DNA from: Dehalococcoidia bacterium
GTDB taxonomy: Bacteria; Chloroflexota; Dehalococcoidia; SAR202; UBA11138
DNA length: 8,410 nucleotides
Assembly: GCA_012270625.1 (NCBI GenBank)
Contig: JAAXHZ010000281.1
Location: 1 to 8,410 of the forward strand
Reading direction: 5' to 3'
Positions 1 to 5,460 of this stretch are shown here, piece after piece; position 1 is the first letter of the stretch, and every line of letters starts with the position of its first letter. The notes beneath the pieces were generated by a model. It was not told the DNA's origin and did not search any database. It worked only from the letters and a program-made list of their open reading frames with translations. The translations under genes and the position numbers were made by a program.

Positions 1-27
1 GTCTCTCCGATGAGGCTGGATTCGCCG

Positions 28-51
28 CTCGTTCATTAGCTAGTGAACGAG
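28..51. repeat. Perfect 8-bp inverted repeat near the left edge
   Basis: CTCGTTCA (28-35) and TGAACGAG (44-51) flank an 8-nt loop. No T-run follows on either strand, so it is not an intrinsic terminator. On the minus strand an ATG (36-34) falls at the loop/stem junction and opens a frame (MNERRIQPHRRD) that continues off the edge. If that ATG is the start of the T-box-regulated gene, the hairpin would partly hide it, but no Shine-Dalgarno precedes it and the frame is too short to judge. Confidence 0.45.
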
Positions 52-57
52 ACGGGA

Positions 58-117
58 CTACGCTTGGACGCTCTCTAAGCGTCTGACCCACAAGTGTCGG
101 CGGACTGTCCTGTACAC
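58..117 (-). CDS. Possible 19-codon leader ORF after the T-box terminator
   Basis: A GTG start at 117-115 is preceded by a strong Shine-Dalgarno GGAGG (129-125) with 7 nt spacing, the best ribosome binding site in this part of the window. The frame runs 19 codons to TAG (60-58) and encodes MYRTVRRHLWVRRLESVQA, a basic peptide with one Trp codon (residue 10). It is too short to be the regulated gene. It may be a leader peptide coupling translation to the next gene, or a chance ORF. I do not recognise a family. The hairpin at 67-83 lies inside it. Confidence 0.3.
   Translation of the reverse strand: MYRTVRRHLWVRRLESVQA
67..83. repeat. 6-bp inverted repeat inside the short leader ORF
   Basis: GACGCT (67-72) and AGCGTC (78-83) form a stem with a 5-nt loop. 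It lies between the T-box terminator and the left edge, within the candidate leader ORF. No U-tract follows. Its role is unknown; it may simply be chance. Confidence 0.3.
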
Positions 118-151
118 GCCTTCACCTCCAATGCGCTAAATTCGTGCAAAC

Positions 152-179
152 AAAAAACCCGTCCCTCATAGGGACGGGG
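152..179 (-). terminator. Intrinsic terminator of the T-box leader
   Basis: On the minus strand CCCGUCCC (178-171), loop UAUGA (170-166) and GGGACGGG (165-158) form a perfect 8-bp GC-rich stem, followed by six U (157-152). It sits 11 nt past the T-box motif and shares its 5' arm with the antiterminator, as expected for a transcription-attenuating T-box. Confidence 0.93.
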
Positions 180-442
180 TATCGTGTGTCCGTGGTACCA
201 CCCTAGTTCGCCGTCCGATAAGCTGAACGGCCTCTGATCAGGCACGGAGGACGTATCCTCGATGCCCCGGGCGTTGGTAACGGCGCCCTCTCCGTCCAAG
301 CCTACAACTCACCGCGGCGAGGTTCGGTTGGCAGCTCCCAGGTCCATTCGGTCCCCTCGCAAGCGCCGGGATCTCACCTTTCCCGACTCTCTGAGGCTCC
401 GTCGGAGGACGTACTAGTCCTGATCTCAGCCTTTGGATATGT
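152..442 (-). promoter_or_regulatory. Trp-type T-box riboswitch leader (class I, transcriptional)
   Basis: This untranslated leader senses uncharged tRNA and decides between termination and read-through. Seen on the minus strand: the 5' side of the specifier loop AGUA (415-412); CAGAGAG (393-387); a distal stem CGGGA/UCCCG (385-381 with 371-367) around GGUG (378-375); then the 3' specifier side GAA-UGG-A (349-343). Helices CAGG/CCUG (422-419 with 342-339) and GUCC/GGAC (410-407 with 354-351) flank that loop. A Stem III candidate is GGGCG/CGCCC (288-284 with 273-269). The T-box sequence AGGGUGGUACCACGG is at 204-190. GGACGG (216-211) can pair with CCGUCC (177-172), which is also the 5' arm of the terminator, giving mutually exclusive folds. 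Codon UGG just after GAA is the standard specifier position, so tRNA-Trp is the predicted ligand. The regulated gene lies left of the window, probably trpS or a trp biosynthesis gene. Confidence 0.93.
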
Positions 443-448
443 GGTGAG

Positions 449-479
449 AGTATAGCGGATGAGCCGCTGATGATGTCAA
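449..479 (-). promoter_or_regulatory. Probable sigma-70 promoter of the T-box leader
   Basis: On the minus strand a perfect -35 hexamer TTGACA (479-474) is followed after 19 nt by TATACT (454-449). The spacer is longer than the optimal 17 nt. Transcription would begin near 442, just ahead of the T-box Stem I. The -35 box starts only 6 nt past the stop codon of the upstream oxidoreductase gene. The spacer contains the inverted repeat AGCGG-N5-CCGCT (454-468), which touches the -10 box and could be an operator or a weak hairpin for transcripts arriving from upstream. Confidence 0.6.
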
Positions 480-485
480 GACGAT

Positions 486-1451
486 CTAAGAGGCCTGTGA
501 GTCGGCCTGGGACATGATCTCCTCGGCAAAGCGGGCCATTCTATCTTCTGTCTCGTTGGGGTCAGGTCTTCGGAAGTCGAAAACCAGGTGTGTAACCCCG
601 ATGTCCGCGTAGATACCGATGTCCTCAAGCACGTCTTCCGGGCTGCCTGAGAACCGCCTACGAGGTCCATCGTCACCCAGGGAAGTATCGTAGAGCGGCG
701 CCTTCATCGACACGTCAATCTCGGCAGGATCACGTCCTGCGCGCTCAGCCCAGTCTCTCAGCAGAGCGACGTTGTCCGACAGCTCATCCGGCTCAAGTGG
801 AGTGGCAGGGATGGCCCCGACAGGATGCCAGGCGTTTCCGAGTTTGGCCGCGCGTCGGATCGCGGGACGGCTCTGGCCACCTATCCAGATGGGAGGATGG
901 GGCTTCTGAACAGGCTTGGGCAGGAAGGTAACTTCTGAGAACCGGGTGTACTTGCCCTCGAATTCGGGTTTGTCCCGCGTCCACAGCTCAACGAATGCCT
1001 GCAAGTACTCGTTGGTAACGGCTCCCCTCTCGGAGAAGGGCGGAGCGTCCAGAAGCTCGAACTCCTCCTCCATCCAGCCCACACCCGCGCCCACGATCAG
1101 ACGGCCCTTGGAAAGCACATCCAACGTGGCAAGCATCTTGGCGGTCAGCAGAGGATTGCGATACGGGACGATCATCACGCTCGTGACCAGGCGAATGCGC
1201 TCGGTGACGCCCGCAAGAAAGGCCAAGGTGGTTATCTGCTCAGGCCACTCACCCTCGCCCATGTTGCCGCCAGACAGGATGCTTCCGGTGAGGCTATAGG
1301 GATAGACGGAGGCGACCTGGTTGGGCTGAACGATGTGGTCAGGCGCGACCATGCAGAAAAAGCCCAGACGATCGCCGAGTCGGGCGATGGACGCGAGTGC
1401 GTCTGGCTGAGCGCCCTCTCCGCTATTGGGAAGATAGAAGCCGAAGTGCAT
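486..1451 (-). CDS. LLM class F420-dependent oxidoreductase (Rv2161c-like)
   Basis: A 321-residue luciferase-like (LLM) TIM-barrel enzyme of the type that uses reduced coenzyme F420 or FMN to reduce or oxidise organic substrates in the cytoplasm. Recognisable features: an N-terminal strand MHFGFYLPNS; the segment around residues 84-124 with ERIRLVTSVMIVPYRNP, then LATLDVLSKGRLIVGAGVGW; EGKYTRF (166-172); and FLPKPVQKPHPPIWIGG (176-192), the usual signature of the family. The pattern fits the TIGR03619 group better than bacterial luciferase proper. Length is normal. The start is the ATG at 1451; only a weak AGG lies about 10 nt upstream. It follows the tautomerase gene by 114 nt, so it may be the last gene of the block or have its own promoter. 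The substrate is unknown, and F420 rather than FMN use is inferred. Confidence 0.88.
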   Translation of the reverse strand: MHFGFYLPNSGEGAQPDALASIARLGDRLGFFCMVAPDHIVQPNQVASVYPYSLTGSILSGGNMGEGEWPEQITTLAFLAGVTERIRLVTSVMIVPYRNPLLTAKMLATLDVLSKGRLIVGAGVGWMEEEFELLDAPPFSERGAVTNEYLQAFVELWTRDKPEFEGKYTRFSEVTFLPKPVQKPHPPIWIGGQSRPAIRRAAKLGNAWHPVGAIPATPLEPDELSDNVALLRDWAERAGRDPAEIDVSMKAPLYDTSLGDDGPRRRFSGSPEDVLEDIGIYADIGVTHLVFDFRRPDPNETEDRMARFAEEIMSQADSQAS

Positions 1452-1541
1452 TTGTGTTTACCTGGTGAAGAAATCCCGTACTTTGGGCCAGATGCAAAGT
1501 CCGTTGAAGCCTTTGTGGGAACGTGTTCTGATCTTGTTGGA

Positions 1542-1557
1542 CGGAGACTAATCTCCG
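1542..1557. repeat. Hairpin in the gap between the tautomerase and LLM genes
   Basis: CGGAGA (1542-1547) and TCTCCG (1552-1557) form a perfect 6-bp stem with a 4-nt loop. It begins 14 nt past the tautomerase stop on the minus strand. No T-run follows, so it is not a classical terminator; it may be an RNA-stabilising or attenuating hairpin. The rest of the 119-nt gap (1452-1570) shows no convincing promoter. Confidence 0.4.
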
Positions 1558-1570
1558 GAAACCGGCCAGC

Positions 1571-1756
1571 CTACTCGTCTGATGCGAGCGTGCCCGCCTG
1601 TGCCCAGTTCTCCTTGGGAACGTCTTCGAAGATCACGAAGGTGGCCTCGGCGGGAGCCTTGCCGATGTTTACCACGGCATCAGTGATCGCCTTGGCCAGC
1701 TCCTGCTTCTGCTCATGGGTGCGTCCGGGCCACATTTCTACTCTAACGATTGGCAT
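1571..1756 (-). CDS. 4-oxalocrotonate tautomerase family protein
   Basis: A 61-residue protein of the tautomerase superfamily. These enzymes form hexamers and move protons in 2-hydroxydienoates or related enols, using Pro-1 exposed after removal of Met. The start is ATG 1756-1754, giving MPIVRVEMWPGR; an AAAGGAG six nt upstream supports it, and a longer in-frame reading frame lacks such support. Numbering from Pro-1, it aligns without gaps to classical 4-oxalocrotonate tautomerase: Pro-1 and Arg-11 are present, the position of Phe-50 is Trp, but the position of Arg-39 is Phe. EDVPKENW is typical of short bacterial homologues of unassigned function. It lies 61 nt after coaBC on the same strand and is probably co-transcribed. 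The substrate is unknown; strict 4-oxalocrotonate activity is doubtful given the missing Arg-39. Confidence 0.9.
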   Translation of the reverse strand: MPIVRVEMWPGRTHEQKQELAKAITDAVVNIGKAPAEATFVIFEDVPKENWAQAGTLASDE

Positions 1757-1817
1757 CTCTTTCTCCTTTGAAAACTCTTCGATCGGTAGTTTACAGCTAC
1801 GGGTTTTGAGCGAATTA

Positions 1818-3017
1818 TCACCTGAGGAGCGGGACCACACGGTCGAGTATCTCGACGCCGACATCGTACTTGGACATCAACGGCAGCCTGTCTATTCCGC
1901 CCTCGCGGTCGAGGATTATCACGCGGTTGTCATCGACGGCGAAGCCAGCGTCTTCAGCTGTGATGTCGTTGGCGACGATCATGTGGAGGTCTTTGGACAG
2001 CAGCTTGGACTGCGCGTTGGCGATCAGGTCTTCGCTCTCGGCGGCGAAGCCGACCTTGACCAGGTTCTCGGACGCCAAACCTGCAATGAGATCTGGGTTC
2101 TTGACAAGGTCTATCGTCCAGGTGTCCGCTCCGCTCTTCTTGATCTTCTGATCGGCAGTCTCGGCCACTCTCCAGTCGGCCACGGCGGCAGCCATGACTA
2201 CCGCGTCAGCTTCGGCGCACTCGTCGTAGAGCGCGTCTCGCATGGACAGGGCTGAGCCTACGCGGACGATCCGTATGCCGGTCGGATCGGGCAGCGCGGT
2301 GGGAGAGGTTACGAGGACCGCGTCGGCGCCCCTGTCCCTGGCGGCTTCCGCGACCGCGTAGCCCATCTTGCCGGATGAGTGGTTGGTGATAACCCGAACG
2401 GGGTCTATCGCTTCCTGGGTGCCGCCCGCAGTGACGACTATTTTGTGGCCTACCAGATCGCCGTGTCTGCCGAGCGCGATCCTGATATGTCCGATCAGGT
2501 CGGCCGTCTCCAGCAGCCTTCCCTTGCCGATGAGTCCAGAGGCGAGACGTCCCTCTGCCGGGCCTGCGACGTGGACGCCGCGACTGCTCAGAAGCTCGAC
2601 GTTCGACTTCGTGGCAGGGCTGTCGAACATGTTGGCATCCATCGCGGGCGCCACCAGGATTGGCGCGCGCGTCGCTAGAATAGTAGCAGTAATGGGATCG
2701 TCGGCTATGCCGTGGGCGATTCTCGCGAGGATGTTAGCGGTGGCCGGTACGACGGCAACGATGTCTGCACGCTCGGCGAGCGCGACATGGTTGATGCTCA
2801 ACTCCGAGTCCGGCTCAAACATGCTGGTGATCACGGGCCGGTGAGTGATCGATCTGAACGTAAGCGGGGTCACAAAGCGCTGCGCGGCCTCTGTCATAAT
2901 CACATCGACATTGGCACGCAGCTGCGTCAGCTTGCTGGCAAGGTCAACCGCCTTGTAGCAGGCTATTGAACCGCTGACAGCGAGAACGACGTTGACGCCG
3001 GCGAGATCTTGGGACAT
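1818..3017 (-). CDS. coaBC: Bifunctional phosphopantothenoylcysteine decarboxylase / phosphopantothenate-cysteine ligase
   Basis: CoaBC (Dfp) makes 4'-phosphopantetheine for coenzyme A: the C-terminal CoaB domain activates 4'-phosphopantothenate with CTP and joins cysteine, and the N-terminal FMN-binding CoaC domain decarboxylates the product. The 399-residue length is normal. CoaC features: GSIACYK (16-22), catalytic His77 in INHVALAERAD, and PAMDANM (124-130). CoaB features: TAGGTQEAIDPVR (196-208), NHSSGKMGYAVAEAA (212-226), AAAVADWR (276-283), KIKK (291-294) and VKNPDL (305-310). Two CoaC positions differ from the E. coli enzyme: the Asn of PAMN is Asp127, and the Cys of the ACGD-type flap motif is Ser160 (LASGLIGKGR). 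ATG 3017 lies 3 nt after the coaX stop, implying translational coupling. There is no frameshift and both domains look intact. Confidence 0.97.
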   Translation of the reverse strand: MSQDLAGVNVVLAVSGSIACYKAVDLASKLTQLRANVDVIMTEAAQRFVTPLTFRSITHRPVITSMFEPDSELSINHVALAERADIVAVVPATANILARIAHGIADDPITATILATRAPILVAPAMDANMFDSPATKSNVELLSSRGVHVAGPAEGRLASGLIGKGRLLETADLIGHIRIALGRHGDLVGHKIVVTAGGTQEAIDPVRVITNHSSGKMGYAVAEAARDRGADAVLVTSPTALPDPTGIRIVRVGSALSMRDALYDECAEADAVVMAAAVADWRVAETADQKIKKSGADTWTIDLVKNPDLIAGLASENLVKVGFAAESEDLIANAQSKLLSKDLHMIVANDITAEDAGFAVDDNRVIILDREGGIDRLPLMSKYDVGVEILDRVVPLLR

Positions 3018-3020
3018 GGC

Positions 3021-3794
3021 TCAGCGCTCGTCCCTGTTCATGTCGAAGACGATTCTTAGACCGGTAAGGGTGAGATCGGGGTCCACGACGTCGAACACGC
3101 CGACTTCCGGGGCAACCACGTCGGCCAGACCGCCGGTCGCGATCACACGGGAGCGCTGACCGAGCTCATCTTTGAACCGACCCACCATTCCCTTCACGAG
3201 CTCAGAGTAGCCGAGCACAAGCCCAGACTGGAGCGCGTGGACGGTGTTCTTGCCGATGGCAGCGGGCGGAGGAGCCAGCTCGACCCTCCTGAGCATGGCG
3301 GTGGAGTGGAAGAGTGAATCGGCGGCTATCGCGATTCCGGGAGCAATCGCGCCGCCAAGGTAATCGCCCTCGTCGTTGACGGCGTCGAACACGGTCGCTG
3401 TGCCGACGTCCACGATGATCACCGGTCCGCCGAACATCTGGAAGGCCGCGGCGGCATCGACCACGCGATCTGCTCCAACGTCGCGGGGCGCGTCGTACCT
3501 GACACGGATGCCGGTACGTGTTCCTGAGCCGACTTCGAGGGGGTCCACGCCAAAGTACGTTCTCGCAAGATTCACGAAGCTCGGAGTCAAGGGCGGGACC
3601 ACGCTGCACAGCGCGACCGCGTCGATGTCGCTCAATGACATGCCCTGAAGAGGGAGAAGCTGGTTAATAGTCACCGCGTACTCGTCTGGCATCTTGCGAG
3701 TGTCGGTAGCGAACCGAAACGTCGTTCTGAGATCGCCCCCATCGAACACGCCGATGGTGACGTTGGTATTGCCTATGTCGATCGCGAGCAGCAC
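3021..3794 (-). CDS. coaX: Type III pantothenate kinase
   Basis: CoaX phosphorylates pantothenate with ATP to give 4'-phosphopantothenate, the first step of coenzyme A synthesis. It belongs to the ASKHA (acetate kinase/Hsp70/actin) fold, needs a monovalent cation and, unlike CoaA, is typically insensitive to CoA feedback. Its 257 residues show the diagnostic motifs in order: DIGNTN (6-11, phosphate loop), GTRTGIRVRYDAPRDVGADR (91-110; the Asp of GADR is the expected catalytic base), VDVGTATVFD (128-137), GGAIAPG (147-153), ATGGLA (219-224) and a C-terminal DPDLTLTGL. The start is GTG at 3794, only 3 nt after the stop of the upstream LLM gene. Its product feeds directly into CoaBC, encoded next. 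Confidence 0.96.
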   Translation of the reverse strand: MLLAIDIGNTNVTIGVFDGGDLRTTFRFATDTRKMPDEYAVTINQLLPLQGMSLSDIDAVALCSVVPPLTPSFVNLARTYFGVDPLEVGSGTRTGIRVRYDAPRDVGADRVVDAAAAFQMFGGPVIIVDVGTATVFDAVNDEGDYLGGAIAPGIAIAADSLFHSTAMLRRVELAPPPAAIGKNTVHALQSGLVLGYSELVKGMVGRFKDELGQRSRVIATGGLADVVAPEVGVFDVVDPDLTLTGLRIVFDMNRDER

Positions 3795-3797
3795 GGT

Positions 3798-4847
3798 CTA
3801 TTTCAGCGCGGGCATGACCTCTTCGCAGAACAGTCTTAGAGAGGACTCGATCTTGTCAGGTGGGATCTCTTCGCCGGCGTTGAACTCGGCCACAACACCC
3901 GCGAGGCTCAGCTGGTCGCGCAGCCTGGATAGCTGCTCGATTACCATGTCCGGCGTGCCGACGGCGACTTTCTCCTTCTTGACCTCGTTCCAGGTGATCT
4001 CTGCAAGCTGGGAGCTGCGCTCGGCGCGCTCCTCGCGGGGGTCGGTGCCGGCGCGGGAGACTGAGGCGGCAAGCTGGGAGCCCAGCCTCCGAAACTGCTT
4101 CATGAAGCTGTTCTCGGGTGTGTTGACACCGTCTGACTCGGTCTCACCGACGTAAACGGGGATTCGGAGCGATACGTCTATCGGGCCCTCGTGACCGGCG
4201 TCGTCCCAAGCCTGCTTGTACTGGGCAACCTGCTCAGCAACCTGCGACGCTCCCAGGCCGCGCACTCCGACGAAGATAGGGTACCCAAGCCTCCCCAGAA
4301 GCGGGAAGGTATCGGTGGTGGTGGCCGCGATTCTAAAGGGAGGGTGGGGCTGCTGGTACGGCTTGGGCGTAAGGCAGACTTCGTCGTATGAGTAGAACTC
4401 GCCCTCGAAAGTGAAGCTGTCGGACGTCCAGGCGCCTCTGATGATCTCCAGGTATTCGTAGAACCTGGCGCGGCTCTCGCCGTAGGCCATCCCATAGCCC
4501 TCGTACGAGCCGGGGAATCCGCTGCGTCCCACTCCGTACTCGAACCGCCCCTGACTGACCTGGTCAAGCGTAGCGGCCTCTTCGGCCATTCTGATCGGAT
4601 TGCCGAGTGGAATGACGTGTACCGCGGTGCCTATCTTGATCTTGCTTGTGCGCCCCGCGATAGCCGCGCCGAGTACCAGAGGCGCGGACAGGACGGACCG
4701 CTGCGGGTTGAAGTGGGACTCCGCCATCCAGACCGAGTCCAAGCCAAGCGACTCAGCGGTCTCAATGTGATCGAAGCCTTCGTTGAACGCGTCCGCCTGC
4801 GTCAGCCCTTGTCGCGTGTGAAACTCCATAAACGAGCCGAATTCCAT
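3798..4847 (-). CDS. LLM class flavin-dependent oxidoreductase (luciferase-like)
   Basis: A 349-residue luciferase-like monooxygenase or reductase, first gene of the tight cluster with coaX and coaBC. Visible family features: DSVWMAESHF (37-46), the non-prolyl cis-peptide region IGTAVHVIPLGNPIRMAEE (72-90), LDQVSQGRFEYGVGRSG (94-110), FEGEFYSYDEVCLTPKPYQQ and HPPFRIAA. This resembles the FMN-dependent alkanal- or alkanesulfonate-monooxygenase-like branch more than the F420 branch, and is clearly different from the other LLM protein in this window. The start ATG (4847) has GGAGG (4857-4853) 5 nt upstream. Part of that site lies in a small hairpin. The substrate is unknown. The 3-nt spacing to coaX indicates co-transcription, though no metabolic link to CoA synthesis is established. 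Confidence 0.88.
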   Translation of the reverse strand: MEFGSFMEFHTRQGLTQADAFNEGFDHIETAESLGLDSVWMAESHFNPQRSVLSAPLVLGAAIAGRTSKIKIGTAVHVIPLGNPIRMAEEAATLDQVSQGRFEYGVGRSGFPGSYEGYGMAYGESRARFYEYLEIIRGAWTSDSFTFEGEFYSYDEVCLTPKPYQQPHPPFRIAATTTDTFPLLGRLGYPIFVGVRGLGASQVAEQVAQYKQAWDDAGHEGPIDVSLRIPVYVGETESDGVNTPENSFMKQFRRLGSQLAASVSRAGTDPREERAERSSQLAEITWNEVKKEKVAVGTPDMVIEQLSRLRDQLSLAGVVAEFNAGEEIPPDKIESSLRLFCEEVMPALK

Positions 4848-4852
4848 TTGAA

Positions 4853-4870
4853 CCTCCGAATGATTTCGGA
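4853..4870 (-). promoter_or_regulatory. Hairpin overlapping the ribosome binding site of the LLM-coaX-coaBC operon
   Basis: On the minus strand UCCGAA (4870-4865), loop AUCA (4864-4861) and UUCGGA (4860-4855) form a perfect 6-bp stem. The last three stem bases, GGA, are the first part of the Shine-Dalgarno GGAGG (4857-4853), which stands 5 nt before ATG 4847. Folding would partly block ribosome binding, so it could tune or regulate translation. The stem is short and its regulatory role is inference. Confidence 0.45.
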
Positions 4871-4891
4871 CGATGCCTATCGTCTGCTCAA

Positions 4892-4920
4892 AGCCTACGC
4901 CTTCGCCTGATTGCGGTCAA
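4892..4920 (-). promoter_or_regulatory. Candidate sigma-70 promoter of the LLM-coaX-coaBC operon
   Basis: On the minus strand TTGACC (4920-4915) and TAGGCT (4897-4892) are separated by exactly 17 nt. Transcription would start near 4885 and leave a leader of about 38 nt containing the hairpin over the ribosome binding site. The -35 is a good match and the -10 is moderate. It is the best promoter-like pair in the 116-nt gap 4848-4963. Confidence 0.42.
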
Positions 4921-4940
4921 GATTGCCTACGGGCGGTCAG
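4893..4940. repeat. Imperfect direct repeat around the operon promoter
   Basis: GCCTACG (4893-4899) followed by GCGGTCA (4913-4919) recurs as GCCTACG (4925-4931) followed by GCGGTCA (4933-4939). The inner spacing differs (13 versus 1 nt). The first copy covers the -10 and -35 boxes of the candidate promoter. It could be a paired regulator site or a partial duplication; no known operator is recognised. Confidence 0.35.
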
Positions 4941-4963
4941 AGTATTTCGCCTGCTGGACATCC

Positions 4964-5365
4964 TCATGATCTCTGATCGTACACAAGTTCGATGCGGTCT
5001 CCATAGCGACGGAAGTCTGCGGAGTTGAATGTAAGCAGCCGGCGCTCCCCATATGCGACCATCGTCGCGACGATATTGGCGTCGTGAATCTGGCGCCCTC
5101 CGACGGAGACTTCGCGGCACAGTCCGATTAACGTCTCAGTTACAAGGGGACCGTCCTCTAGTATCTCGAAGTTGCTGGCCAGTCTGCTCACGTCATTGAG
5201 GGCGTCCTCACGGGTGATTGCGATGGGCCATGTTTGCGGCCTGGTAACCACCGATAAGTATTCACGAATGATCTGACGGCTTATCCGCAGTGGTTCAGTG
5301 CCTTGTAAGGCGCGACCTAAAGAGAATCTGTTGGCGCTTCGAGTGGGAGATTCCGTTTCGCGCAA
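4964..5365 (-). pseudogene. PIN-domain (VapC-like) protein, N-terminally truncated, probable remnant
   Basis: The 133-residue frame matches the middle and end of a VapC-type PIN ribonuclease: IIREYLSVVTRP (32-43, second acidic residue Glu35), QIHDANIVATMV (92-103, third acidic residue Asp95) and LLTFNSADFRRY (110-121, Asp117). The first strand of the fold, with the DTN/DxN aspartate needed for metal binding, is absent. The frame stays open upstream to a TAA at 5461-5459 but has no ATG or GTG, and encodes [11 protein letters not shown] where a DTN-x-L sequence would be expected. The only usual start is TTG 5365, with GAGGT 7 nt upstream. Four TTA leucine codons (residues 16, 20, 37, 79) contrast with the GC-ending codons of neighbours and suggest acquisition. 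No antitoxin ORF is visible on either side. An active but divergent PIN protein is the alternative. Confidence 0.7.
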
Positions 5366-5460
5366 GCGTCTGACCTCGGCTAGAATTGATATGGTGTGCC
5401 TTTGCGGGCCGCCGTGATTGCGAATTCTACGCTGAGTATCGCCGAAGGAGACTTGAAATT

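Noticed and set aside
1..91. An open minus-strand frame from GTG 91 to the left edge, as the start of the T-box-regulated gene
   Set aside because: No Shine-Dalgarno, third codon positions poor in GC compared with real genes here, and no similarity I recognise to TrpS or Trp biosynthetic N-termini.
75..299. A 74-codon minus-strand reading frame
   Set aside because: It starts at a TTG inside the T-box leader and runs through the T-box motif and terminator; the RNA structure explains the sequence better and no ribosome binding site precedes it.
1542..1557. Intrinsic terminator after the tautomerase gene
   Set aside because: The 6-bp hairpin is real, but no U-tract follows on the minus strand; kept only as a repeat.
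1757..1864. Longer N-terminus for the tautomerase
   Set aside because: It would bury the catalytic N-terminal proline and overlap the end of coaBC; the internal ATG has a good ribosome binding site and yields Pro-1.
1335..2255. A 306-codon plus-strand reading frame
   Set aside because: It lies antisense to the LLM gene, the tautomerase and coaBC, all strongly supported by motifs; its translation shows no family features. High-GC coding DNA often leaves such antisense frames open.
2368..2844. A 158-codon plus-strand reading frame opposite coaBC
   Set aside because: A shadow of the coaBC codon pattern without any recognisable domain or ribosome binding site.
5386..5460. Longer N-terminus for the ABC ATPase from TTG 5386
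   Set aside because: The 25 extra residues do not resemble the family, and AAGGAG upstream of ATG 5461 supports the shorter form.
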